From Bordetella sp. (GTDB lineage: Bacteria > Pseudomonadota > Gammaproteobacteria > Burkholderiales > Burkholderiaceae_B): a stretch of 6,138 nucleotides of DNA. The position numbers and the translations under genes were made by a program. The stretch covers positions 1-6,138 of the forward strand of contig DAIDKG010000359.1 of assembly GCA_027450125.1 (NCBI GenBank), read 5' to 3'. Shown piece by piece: positions 1-6,066 of the stretch; the first letter of the stretch is position 1, and every line of letters begins with the position of its first letter. Below the pieces are notes generated by a model. The model saw only the letters and a program-made list of their open reading frames with translations. It made no database searches and was not told the origin of the DNA.

Positions 1-69
1 GTCGCCGGACGCCAAGAGCGGCCGCTGGACGTGCCCGACACCTTCACGGCCGTGCGCCGCAAGTCGTAA
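1..69 (+). CDS. C-terminal end of an unidentified upstream protein (partial)
   Basis: Frame 1 is open from the first base and ends at TAA (67-69), giving 22 residues that end in TAVRRKS. Codon use is GC-rich at third positions, as in the neighbouring genes, so this looks like the true end of a gene that begins outside the window. The tail is basic and shows no recognisable domain, so no function is offered. It is separated from the next gene by 43 bases and lies on the same strand, so read-through into that gene is possible. Confidence 0.55.
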   Translation, partial: VAGRQERPLDVPDTFTAVRRKS

Positions 70-112
70 ATTAGGCATATCGCGCTTTCGATCTTCGATT
101 TTCAGGCTTCAT

Positions 113-1600
113 ATGTCCCATTCCCTGCCCAATGCGCGCGAGCTTGCGCCGACCCCGCTATGCCAGATGCTCGGCTGCCGCTATCCGCTGATCCTCGCAG
201 GCATGGGCGGGGTGTCCCGCCACGAACTGGTGATCGCGGTGACCGAGGCGGGCGGATTCGGCTTTCTGGGCATGGTGCGAGAGCCGCTCTCCCTGATACG
301 CAGCGAGGTTGCCAAGGTGCGGCAAGGCACGTACCGCCCGTTCGGCGTCAATCTCATTCCGGCGGGCACCGATGCGCAACTGCTGAGCCAGCAGATCGAT
401 CTGTGCATCGAGCTGCGAGTGCCTGTCGTGTGCCTGTTCTGGGACGTGATGCCCGAGGTGATTGCCAAGCTGCGCGCGGCAGGCATTCTCGTGGTCCATC
501 AGGTCGGCTCGGTGGACGATGCGCTGGCGGCCCAGCAGGCCGGTGCCGATGCGCTGATCGTCCAGGGCCTGGAAGCGGGCGGCCATGTCAGGGGGCGGCA
601 AAAACTCGAAGAGCTGCTCGCGAGCGTGCTGCTCGTGGCGCAGGTGCCCGTCGCTGCGGCGGGGGGCATCACCGACGGCCGCGACGTGGCGCGCATCCTG
701 GAGCAGGGCGCCCAGGCCGCGGTGCTGGGCACCGCCATGGTCGCGACCGACGAATCGTTCGCGCACCACTATCACAAGCAGCGACTGGTCCTGGCGCAAG
801 CCGGCGACACCATCCTGACCGAAGACTTCTACATCAACTGGCCGCCCCACGCGGCGGTGCGCGTGCTGGAGAACAGCGTGACGCGTCGCGAGCACGGCAG
901 CCCCTGCGATGGCGAGCGGATCGTGATCGGCGAGGAAGACGGTCGTCCGATCCATCTGTTCAGCACCGATTCGCCGCTGCGCTCGATGACGGGCGACTAC
1001 GAGGCGATGGCGCTCTACGCGGGCATGGGCGTCGGCGGCATCACGGCGGTGGAGCCCGCAGCGCGGCGCGTGGCGCGCATCGCGGCCGAGACGGTGCAAG
1101 CGCGCCGCATGGCCGCGCCGCCGCAGGAGCTGAGCTCGCCGGTCTGCTATGCCGGCGAATTCGAGCGCGAAGCCAGGCAGGCCGTCATCGTGCGGCTGGA
1201 CGAATTGCTCGAAGCCGAGCGTGCCGGCGCGCGTGTCACGATGGAAACCGCGCGCCAGACCCCGAACGCGAAATTGCGCGGCCTCATCGAGGCCGTGCAT
1301 CGCGACGAAGTGAAATGGTGCGTGATGCTGGGCCACGCCATCCGCGAACTCGACGCCACGCCCGGTTCGCGCACTGGCGCCTTCTACGAAAAGGCCATGG
1401 CCATCTCCGACATCCACGAGCGCCTGGATTTCCTGAACCGCGGGCAGGCATGGGTGGTGAGAAAGCTGCGCGAACTGCTGCCCCTGGTGAACCACTCCAC
1501 CATCGAACAGAACCTGACCGAAATGCTGGTCGCGCACGAAGCGAACATCGACAGGGTCAACGCCTTGCGTGGAAGCGGCGATCCCTCCGCCACCCGCTGA
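113..1600 (+). CDS. Nitronate monooxygenase-family flavoprotein with an extra helical C-terminal domain
   Basis: 495 residues. Residues ~12-335 form an FMN-binding TIM barrel of the nitronate monooxygenase (2-nitropropane dioxygenase)/FabK family. These enzymes use FMN and O2 to oxidise alkyl nitronates such as propionate 3-nitronate to carbonyl compounds. Visible motifs are the early strand LILAGMGG (26-33), GLEAGGH (152-158) with H158 in the place of the family's catalytic base, the phosphate-binding AAAGGI (181-186), and GTAMVATDES (206-215). No signal peptide or membrane segment is seen, so it is probably cytosolic. Typical family members have about 320-360 residues; here ~150 more (345-495) form a charged, predominantly helical region. 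I associate it with the DUF6306 family from memory, with moderate certainty. It has acidic and His positions (E367, E369, E399, H475, E476) that could suit a ferritin-like bundle, but that is inference. The ATG at 113 has a weak CAGG (103-106) six bases upstream. The in vivo substrate is unknown; flavin-dependent enoyl reductase or another oxidase activity is possible. Confidence 0.85.
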   Translation: MSHSLPNARELAPTPLCQMLGCRYPLILAGMGGVSRHELVIAVTEAGGFGFLGMVREPLSLIRSEVAKVRQGTYRPFGVNLIPAGTDAQLLSQQIDLCIELRVPVVCLFWDVMPEVIAKLRAAGILVVHQVGSVDDALAAQQAGADALIVQGLEAGGHVRGRQKLEELLASVLLVAQVPVAAAGGITDGRDVARILEQGAQAAVLGTAMVATDESFAHHYHKQRLVLAQAGDTILTEDFYINWPPHAAVRVLENSVTRREHGSPCDGERIVIGEEDGRPIHLFSTDSPLRSMTGDYEAMALYAGMGVGGITAVEPAARRVARIAAETVQARRMAAPPQELSSPVCYAGEFEREARQAVIVRLDELLEAERAGARVTMETARQTPNAKLRGLIEAVHRDEVKWCVMLGHAIRELDATPGSRTGAFYEKAMAISDIHERLDFLNRGQAWVVRKLRELLPLVNHSTIEQNLTEMLVAHEANIDRVNALRGSGDPSATR

Positions 1601-1608
1601 TCACCGCA

Positions 1609-1625
1609 GGACGGGCGGGCCGTCC
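1609..1625 (+). terminator. GC-rich hairpin just after the flavoprotein gene, possible weak terminator
   Basis: GGACGG (1609-1614) pairs perfectly with CCGTCC (1620-1625) across a five-base loop, starting eight bases after the stop codon. The bases that follow are only mildly T-rich (TTGTCATTGCTTT at ~1630-1642) and there is no clean T-tract. This is therefore a poor match to a textbook intrinsic terminator, though position and stem composition suit one. Confidence 0.4.
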
Positions 1626-1654
1626 CCGCTTGTCATTGCTTTCCACTTACTCGG

Positions 1655-1684
1655 TTGCGGCGTTTTCGTTCTGTTACTTATACT
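1655..1684 (+). promoter_or_regulatory. Candidate sigma70-type promoter for the DUF5993/dsbB pair
   Basis: TTGCGG (1655-1660) and TATACT (1679-1684) are separated by 18 bases, resembling -35 and -10 hexamers. They sit in the AT-richest part of the window, which is otherwise strongly GC-rich. Transcription would begin near 1691, giving a leader of about 30 bases before the ATG at 1720. It follows the hairpin at 1609-1625, which supports separate transcription of the downstream pair. This is a consensus match by eye only. Confidence 0.5.
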
Positions 1685-1719
1685 CTTGAAGATCAAGAAA
1701 AAGAGAAGAGAGACGGAAC

Positions 1720-1881
1720 ATGCTGATGGTGTTTCCCTTGTTGACCGGAGTCCTGGCGGTTTGCTACGGCATTCTGGGAAGGCGGCCCGCTTGCGTGCTT
1801 TTCTGGCTGCTGACGATGGGCTTGTGCGCGGCCTGGGCCGCCGGAAATCTGCAAGGCCACCCACTGCCCCTGGCGCTGTAA
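1720..1881 (+). CDS. Small two-helix membrane protein, DUF5993-like, upstream of dsbB
   Basis: A 53-residue hydrophobic protein. Two predicted membrane helices (about 2-19 and 24-41) flank an Arg-Arg pair at 21-22. By the positive-inside rule that turn faces the cytoplasm and both ends face the periplasm. The C-terminus is short and Pro/Leu-rich (GHPLPLAL). It has three cysteines (C15, C25, C36), all in or near the helices, and no CxxC. Size, the helix-RR-helix plan and the position directly before a dsbB gene match the DUF5993 family as I remember it. The stop is nine bases before the dsbB start, so the two are surely one operon. The start is supported by a purine-rich stretch (about 1700-1717) and by the promoter-like sequence upstream. 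Its function is unknown; a role with DsbB is inferred from position only. Confidence 0.75.
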   Translation: MLMVFPLLTGVLAVCYGILGRRPACVLFWLLTMGLCAAWAAGNLQGHPLPLAL

Positions 1882-1888
1882 GGGGAAG
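1880..1888 (+). promoter_or_regulatory. Strong ribosome binding site of dsbB overlapping the upstream stop codon
   Basis: AAGGGGAAG overlaps the TAA of the 53-residue gene and lies a few bases before the ATG at 1891. This fixes the dsbB start and suggests that termination on the small gene feeds translation of dsbB. Confidence 0.7.
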
Positions 1889-1890
1889 AC

Positions 1891-2430
1891 ATGGCGCTGT
1901 TCCTGGAAAGCCCCGGACACGGGTCCCGGCAAGTCAATGCCCTGATGCTGTTCCTGGTGTGTGTCGGCCTGGTCTTTTCGCTTGCCTGGCAAAGCATGGC
2001 GGCGGGCTACGCCTGTCCGCTGTGCACGCTGCAGCGCATGGTGTTGGTCATGGCGGGCGTGGGCTTGCTGCTCAATGTGCGCCTCGGGCCTTCGCCGCTG
2101 CATTACGCCATGACTACCTCGGCTGCCTTGGCCGGTATCGCGATCTCCTGCTGGCTGGCCCTGCTGCCCGCCGAAGCGAACTCCAGACTGCTCATGGGCC
2201 TGCGCCTGCACAGCTGGGCCTTCGCGATGTTCGGCGTGCTGGCGGCGTTCGCGCTGCTGATGCAGACGCTGGACCGCCGCTGGGGCGACAATGCGATCAA
2301 GCGCACCAACTCGCTGCTGGGTACGGTGGTGATGGTCCTGTTTCTGGTGGCCGCGCTGGCCAGCGCGGCGGGCACCGTCATGGACTGCGGCGTATCGACT
2401 TGCCTCAAGAGTTTGGCCGGCACGCTGTGA
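1891..2430 (+). CDS. dsbB: DsbB-family disulfide bond formation protein B
   Basis: 179 residues, close to the 176 of E. coli DsbB. DsbB is an inner-membrane enzyme that re-oxidises periplasmic DsbA and passes the electrons to ubiquinone or menaquinone. The first cysteine pair is CPLC (42-45) just after helix 1. R49, four residues past C45, matches the spacing of the quinone-contacting Arg48 of E. coli. Hydrophobic segments lie at about 15-37, 48-63, 74-93, 107-127 and 141-164, which suggests five helices instead of four. The basic loop at 129-139 would be cytoplasmic, putting the C-terminus in the periplasm. The second cysteine pair, C166 and C171, lies in that C-terminal tail and not in the loop before helix 4 as in E. 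coli. It is probably still functional, since all four cysteines are present. It is co-transcribed with the small membrane gene nine bases upstream. No dsbA is in the window. Confidence 0.88.
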   Translation: MALFLESPGHGSRQVNALMLFLVCVGLVFSLAWQSMAAGYACPLCTLQRMVLVMAGVGLLLNVRLGPSPLHYAMTTSAALAGIAISCWLALLPAEANSRLLMGLRLHSWAFAMFGVLAAFALLMQTLDRRWGDNAIKRTNSLLGTVVMVLFLVAALASAAGTVMDCGVSTCLKSLAGTL

Positions 2431-2442
2431 AAATAAAGCGGC

Positions 2443-2562
2443 CGTCGATAGGTTGAGTTCGTTTGATTGCTTGAATCGCCGAGGCTGCCCTGCGCAATTC
2501 CGATGCTCGGCACCAGCGCCTCAAGAACTCGAACAAGCAATCGACCAACCTCGGCTACGACG
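2443..2562. repeat. Long imperfect inverted repeat between convergent dsbB and kdoO
   Basis: Four nested complementary blocks occur in order: CGTCG (2443-2447) with CGACG (2558-2562), AGGTTG (2450-2455) with CAACCT (2546-2551), GATTGCTTG (2465-2473) with CAAGCAATC (2534-2542), and GAGGC (2481-2485) with GCCTC (2518-2522). An alternative inner stem is GCCGAG (2478-2483) with CTCGGC (2506-2511). Together they could fold almost the whole intergenic region into one broken stem-loop on either strand. No T-tract follows on either side. It may be a bidirectional terminator or mRNA-stabilising structure for two convergent genes, or a worn palindromic element. Confidence 0.5.
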
Positions 2563-2575
2563 CTGCAAAGGCAGC
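2562..2575 (-). terminator. Small hairpin at the 3' end of kdoO
   Basis: GCTGC (2562-2566) pairs with GCAGC (2571-2575) across a four-base loop, immediately after the kdoO stop codon on the minus strand. The stem is short and lacks a following U-run, so any terminator role is weakly supported. Confidence 0.25.
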
Positions 2576-2576
2576 T

Positions 2577-3479
2577 TCAAGTCGCCAGCAGCTCCCGCCC
2601 CTTGAGCTTCTCCAGCACCCGCACCGGCGCCAGCTCCGCATAACTCAATGCAGTCAGCGGCAACTGCCAGGTCTGCTCCAGCATGAACTGCCCGCTCAGG
2701 GCCGCATGCGACACCTGGTCGGAAAAGCACACCCAGGTGCTGCCCGGCATGAAATCCACCTGGGTCCAGCCGCCTTCCTGCTGGTAGCGCGTGTCGCGCT
2801 TCATCGCGTCGTGCATCTGCAGCATCAGGTGGTCGTACTCGGTGCGGCGCTGCTTGGTGATGCCGGTCCGGTGCATGAGCCCGGCCAGCCAGGGGTGCCA
2901 GGGTTTGTCCATCGCCGGCAGATAGCGCCGCGCAGCCGTCTCGAAAGGCTCGCCCACGCGCCAGGTGCGCGGCTTGCCGTCGGGATTGATATTAGTGAAT
3001 ACGCGCAGGATGCGCTCGCCGTGCAGGGGGCGCGAGGGAAATGCGTCCACGTGCAGCAGCCTGTCGTCCTTGCGCCACGAAGGGTGCCAGGTGCCGATGG
3101 CATGCAGCCGCAGGCTGGTGGCCGGCCCGTGGCGGGCATCGCGATAGCCGGGAAACAGCGCGTCGAGCAAGGCGCTGGTCGAGTCGAGATAGCGCTGCAA
3201 AATGCCTTGCACGCGTTCGCGCGCCGCACCCGTGGCGACGGTGCCGGCCAGTCCCTTGGGGGTGAGGCTGATGTTCTTGCGCTTGGGGTCGGTGTACCTG
3301 GGATCGAGCAGGCTGCTTTCCTCGGGCGACAGCGCGAAACCCAGGTGCGGCAAATGCAGCACCCGGCCCTGCTCGAGCGCGCGCAGCGCCTGCGCCGACA
3401 AGGCTGCGGCCTCGGGCGCGCGCCAGTCCCGCAAGGGCAGTTCGACGATGGATTCGGTGGATGGGGCAGTGGCGCTCAT
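2577..3479 (-). CDS. kdoO: Kdo 3-hydroxylase, Fe(II)/2-oxoglutarate dioxygenase acting on LPS
   Basis: 300 residues, about the usual size for this family. KdoO, characterised from Burkholderia ambifaria and Yersinia pestis, hydroxylates Kdo at carbon 3 in the LPS inner core, giving Ko. It uses Fe(II), 2-oxoglutarate and O2. The signature HVDAFPSRPLHGER (143-156) supplies H143 and D145 of the iron-binding facial triad, and SDQVSHAAL (253-261) supplies H258 as the distal histidine. R157-free spacing makes R155 or R159 downstream of the HxD candidates for co-substrate contacts, but I cannot assign one. The conserved-looking YDHLMLQMHDAMK (215-227) lies between the ligands. There is no signal peptide, which fits action on the cytoplasmic side of the inner membrane. 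The ATG is the only early Met and has no good Shine-Dalgarno sequence. The gene is convergent with dsbB and divergent from purE, so it is transcribed alone. Confidence 0.88.
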   Translation of the reverse strand: MSATAPSTESIVELPLRDWRAPEAAALSAQALRALEQGRVLHLPHLGFALSPEESSLLDPRYTDPKRKNISLTPKGLAGTVATGAARERVQGILQRYLDSTSALLDALFPGYRDARHGPATSLRLHAIGTWHPSWRKDDRLLHVDAFPSRPLHGERILRVFTNINPDGKPRTWRVGEPFETAARRYLPAMDKPWHPWLAGLMHRTGITKQRRTEYDHLMLQMHDAMKRDTRYQQEGGWTQVDFMPGSTWVCFSDQVSHAALSGQFMLEQTWQLPLTALSYAELAPVRVLEKLKGRELLAT

Positions 3480-3555
3480 GACGGGTAAAATCCAGGGTTT
3501 TCCGATCGGCGGCCCATCACGCCGGGCCGCCCAGGCTTGACTCGAACTTTACTCC
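3480..3555. promoter_or_regulatory. Divergent spacer between kdoO and purE
   Basis: This 76-base spacer must hold at least the translation signals of both genes. On the plus strand GGTAAAAT (3484-3491) resembles a -10 element, but the -35 position would lie inside kdoO and is poor. TTGACT (3537-3542) matches a -35 hexamer, but a -10 at normal spacing would fall within purE codons. TTTACT (3548-3553) lies just before the purE start. Neither start has a clear Shine-Dalgarno sequence. No purine riboswitch or PurR-type operator was recognised. Confidence 0.3.
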
Positions 3556-4146
3556 ATGGCCAAGACAGACTCGACCTCCCGCGCAAAACCCGCAAAATCG
3601 GCGACCCGGGCGGTGGCAAAAACCGCGGCAAAAACCAGGGCGGGCGCCCAGACCGCGCCGGCTCCGGTGGTCGGCGTCGTCATGGGATCTTCGAGCGACT
3701 GGGAGGTCATGCAGAACGCGGTAGCCATGCTGCGCGAATTCGGCGTGCCCTGCGAGGCCAGGGTCATCTCGGCGCACCGCATGCCGCAGGACATGGCCGA
3801 CTACGGCGCAGCCGCGCCCGGCCGGGGCCTGCGCGCCATCATCGCCGGCGCCGGCGGCGCGGCCCACCTGCCGGGCATGATGGCGGCGCTGACGCAGGTG
3901 CCGGTGTTCGGCGTGCCGGTGCCGTCCAAATATCTGCGCGGCGAGGATTCGCTGCTGTCCATCGTGCAGATGCCCAAGGGCATTCCCGTGGCGACCTTCG
4001 CCATCGGCGAAGCCGGCGCGGCCAATGCCGCCCTGCACGTCATCGCCAACCTGGCCACCACCGACGCGGCGCTGCGCCGCAAGCTGGTGGCCTTCCGCGC
4101 GCGGCAGACCGACGCGGCGCGCGCCATGAAGCTGCCAGGAGCCTGA
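3556..4146 (+). CDS. purE: N5-carboxyaminoimidazole ribonucleotide mutase PurE
   Basis: Class I PurE converts N5-CAIR to CAIR in de novo purine synthesis and usually forms an octamer in the cytosol. The core covers residues ~37-196 and contains GSSSDW (44-49), SAHRMP (72-77) with H74 at the position of the catalytic His, AGAGGAAHLPGM (97-108), and DSLLSIVQMPKGIPVATFAIG (131-151). It pairs with PurK, which supports the mutase class over the animal-type carboxylase. The protein has 196 residues against about 160-170 for most relatives. The excess is an N-terminal stretch (1-36) rich in Lys, Ala and Thr that looks disordered. The only likely alternative start is GTG at 3667 (residue 38), with no ribosome binding site, so the ATG at 3556 is kept despite its weak upstream region. 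The stop is one base before purK. Confidence 0.95.
   Translation: MAKTDSTSRAKPAKSATRAVAKTAAKTRAGAQTAPAPVVGVVMGSSSDWEVMQNAVAMLREFGVPCEARVISAHRMPQDMADYGAAAPGRGLRAIIAGAGGAAHLPGMMAALTQVPVFGVPVPSKYLRGEDSLLSIVQMPKGIPVATFAIGEAGAANAALHVIANLATTDAALRRKLVAFRARQTDAARAMKLPGA
4137..4141 (+). promoter_or_regulatory. Ribosome binding site of purK inside the end of purE
   Basis: AGGAG lies within the last codons of purE, six bases before the purK ATG at 4148. The purE stop (4144-4146) sits between them, which suggests translational coupling of the two purine genes and fixes the purK start. Confidence 0.75.
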
Positions 4147-4147
4147 A

Positions 4148-5326
4148 ATGCCGGAGCTATCGCCTGATCCTATCGCGCCCGGCGGCTGGCTGGGTCTGCT
4201 CGGCGGCGGCCAGCTGGGCCGCATGTTCTGCCATGCCGCGCAAAGCCTGGGCTACAAGGTCCCCGTGCTGGACCCGGCCGCCGACGGCCCGGCGGCCATG
4301 GTGGCCGACCGCCATATCCAGGCGGCCTACGATGATGCCGCGGGCCTGGCCGCGCTGGCCGAACTCTGCCCGGCCGTGACCACCGAATTCGAGAACGTGC
4401 CGGCCGACAGCCTGCGCCTGCTGTCGGCGCGCTGCCGCGTCAGCCCGGCCGCCGACGCCGTGGCCATCGTGCAGGACCGCATCGCCGAAAAGGCGTTCAT
4501 CGCTGCGCAGGGCATCGCGGTGGCGCCGCACGTGGCGGTGCATGACGAGAGCGATCTGCGCAATGCGCCCGGCGCGCTTTTTCCCGGCATACTCAAGGCG
4601 GCCCGACTGGGCTACGACGGCAAGGGCCAGGCGCGCGTGAAGACACGCGACGAGGCGCTGGCCGCCTTCGCCCAATTCAAGGGCGTGCCCTGCGTGCTCG
4701 AAGCGCTGCTGCCGCTGGACCACGAGATTTCGGTCGTGCTGGCGCGCGGTTTCGACGGCAAGGACGTGGCCTATCCCGTTTCGCGCAACGTGCACCGCGA
4801 CGGCATCCTCGCCGTCTCCACCGTGGTCGGCGATGCCGACCCGTCGCCCCATCGCGAAGCGGCCACGCAGGCGGCGCGCGCCATCGCCCGGGGGCTGGGC
4901 TATCACGGCGTGCTGTGCGTGGAGTTCTTCGCGCTTCAGGACGGCCGCTTGCTGGTCAACGAGATCGCGCCGCGTCCGCACAACAGCGGCCACTACAGCA
5001 TCGACGCCTGCGTCACCAGTCAGTTCGAGCAGCAGGCGCGCGTCATGGCCTGCCTGCCTCTTGGCAGCACGCGCGTGGTGGCGCCCTCGGTCATGCTCAA
5101 CATTCTGGGCGATATCTGGTTCTCCGGTAATGCCGGCGCGGCGCGCGAGCCCGATTGGGCTGCTGCGCTGGCGGCATCGGACAGCGCCAAGCTGCACCTC
5201 TACGGCAAGCGCGAGGCGCGCCTGGGTCGCAAGATGGGCCACGTGACCATCGTCGGACAGACCCTGGAGCAGGCCCAGGCCGACGCGGCCCGCGTGGCCG
5301 CGGCGCTGGGCGTGCCCGCGCCTTGA
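4148..5326 (+). CDS. purK: N5-carboxyaminoimidazole ribonucleotide synthase PurK
   Basis: 392 residues. PurK is an ATP-grasp enzyme that joins AIR and bicarbonate, with ATP hydrolysis, to give N5-CAIR, which PurE then rearranges. The N-terminal nucleotide-fold domain carries GGGQLGRM (19-26) and EFENVP (80-85). The ATP-grasp domain starts near QDRIAEK (109-115) and includes the lysine strand LKAARLGYDGKG (149-160), DHEISVV (191-197), and the metal-binding acidic residues E259 and E272 in VEFF (258-261) and NEIAPRPHNSGH (271-282). The C-terminal domain has MLNILGD (316-322) and the basic patch LYGKREARLGRKMGH (351-365) typical of PurK. All expected blocks are present and the length is normal (family about 355-395). 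It is one base from purE and has a good internal ribosome binding site. Confidence 0.97.
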   Translation: MPELSPDPIAPGGWLGLLGGGQLGRMFCHAAQSLGYKVPVLDPAADGPAAMVADRHIQAAYDDAAGLAALAELCPAVTTEFENVPADSLRLLSARCRVSPAADAVAIVQDRIAEKAFIAAQGIAVAPHVAVHDESDLRNAPGALFPGILKAARLGYDGKGQARVKTRDEALAAFAQFKGVPCVLEALLPLDHEISVVLARGFDGKDVAYPVSRNVHRDGILAVSTVVGDADPSPHREAATQAARAIARGLGYHGVLCVEFFALQDGRLLVNEIAPRPHNSGHYSIDACVTSQFEQQARVMACLPLGSTRVVAPSVMLNILGDIWFSGNAGAAREPDWAAALAASDSAKLHLYGKREARLGRKMGHVTIVGQTLEQAQADAARVAAALGVPAP

Positions 5327-5337
5327 GCGAGCGCCCC

Positions 5338-6066
5338 ATGCATGGCAAGACGGCTACGCCTGCCGCGCCGTCCAGGCAGGAAATCGACCGCGCGGCGCAT
5401 TGCCTGGCCGAAGGCCGGCTGGCGGCCTTTCCCACCGAAACCGTCTACGGCCTGGGCGCGGACGCCGAGAACCCGCGGGCAGTCGAGCGCATCTATGCTG
5501 CCAAGGGCCGTCCCGCCAACCACCCGGTGATTGTGCACATCGCTCCCGAGGGCGAGGTCGAATATTGGGCTGCGCAGGTGCCGCCCGAGGCGCGCCTGCT
5601 CATGCAGGCTTTCTGGCCTGGACCGCTGACGCTGATACTCAAGCGCGCGTCGCGTATTCCCGACACCGTCAGCGGCGGACAGGACAGCATCGGCCTGCGC
5701 TGCCCCTCGCATCCGGTGGCGCAGGATCTGCTGCGCGCGTTTGCGGCGCTCAAGCCTGGCGGGCAGGGCGGCGTTGCAGCGCCTTCTGCCAACAAGTTCG
5801 GCCAGGTCTCGCCGACGCTGGCCGAGCATGTGCGCGGGGAGTTTCCCGACGAAGTCGCGCAGGGCATGCCCGTGCTCGACGGCGGTGCGGCCGAGGTGGG
5901 CATCGAGTCCACCATCGTCGACCTGTCGCGGCTGGACCAGGGCGCAGGCGCCGTGCTGCTGCGTCCGGGACATATCAGCGCCGCACAGATCGCCGCCGTG
6001 CTGGGCCAGCCCGTGCATCGGCCCGACGCGGCCGCGCCGCGCGCATCGGGCACCCGTTCTGCGTAA
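5338..6066 (+). CDS. L-threonylcarbamoyladenylate synthase (Sua5/YrdC family), YrdC domain only
   Basis: 242 residues. The enzyme makes threonylcarbamoyl-AMP from threonine, bicarbonate and ATP, the first step of t6A formation at tRNA position 37. The YrdC fold covers ~13-225: FPTETVYGLGADA (31-43), the KGR motif (56-58), FWPGPLTLIL (92-101), IGLRCPSHPVA (118-128), PSAN (149-152), GIESTIVDL (188-196) and RPGHIS (209-214). The chain then enters a linker, APRASGT (233-239), that in two-domain Sua5 proteins leads into the C-terminal Sua5 domain. Here it stops three codons later, so the protein is either a natural short form or a truncated Sua5 (family ~320-350). The catalytic domain looks complete. 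The ATG at 5338, 11 bases after purK, is the usual choice. A TTG at 5323 in the same frame, overlapping the purK stop as TTGA, would add five residues. Neither has a strong ribosome binding site. Confidence 0.88.
   Translation: MHGKTATPAAPSRQEIDRAAHCLAEGRLAAFPTETVYGLGADAENPRAVERIYAAKGRPANHPVIVHIAPEGEVEYWAAQVPPEARLLMQAFWPGPLTLILKRASRIPDTVSGGQDSIGLRCPSHPVAQDLLRAFAALKPGGQGGVAAPSANKFGQVSPTLAEHVRGEFPDEVAQGMPVLDGGAAEVGIESTIVDLSRLDQGAGAVLLRPGHISAAQIAAVLGQPVHRPDAAAPRASGTRSA

Noticed and set aside
158..1537. Long minus-strand open frame of 459 codons inside the flavoprotein gene
   Set aside because: It is antisense to a gene with clear family motifs. Its His/Arg/Ala-rich translation is typical of a shadow frame in GC-rich DNA.
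1569..2456. 295-codon plus-strand frame spanning the dsbB region
   Set aside because: It overlaps two genes supported by motifs, membrane segments and ribosome binding sites, and its product is a low-complexity Gly/Arg/Ala mix with no domain.
2475..2580. Open stretch in the dsbB-kdoO spacer that translates to a protein-like hydrophilic peptide (starting IAEAALRNSD) on the plus strand
   Set aside because: It has no start codon, follows a stop at 2472-2474, runs into antisense kdoO sequence and matches no family I recognise. A gene remnant cannot be excluded but is not supported.
2706..3488. 260-codon plus-strand frame opposite kdoO
   Set aside because: The minus strand carries the HxD...H dioxygenase signature in a normal-length protein, so the plus-strand frame is a shadow.
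4157..5242. 361-codon minus-strand frame opposite purK
   Set aside because: Antisense shadow of a well-conserved purK; the translation is His/Arg/Gly-rich and shows no motifs.
5323..5337. TTG at 5323 as the start of the Sua5/YrdC gene, overlapping the purK stop
   Set aside because: It would add only five residues before the ATG and has no ribosome binding site. The ATG at 5338 is preferred, although the overlap would be compatible with coupling.
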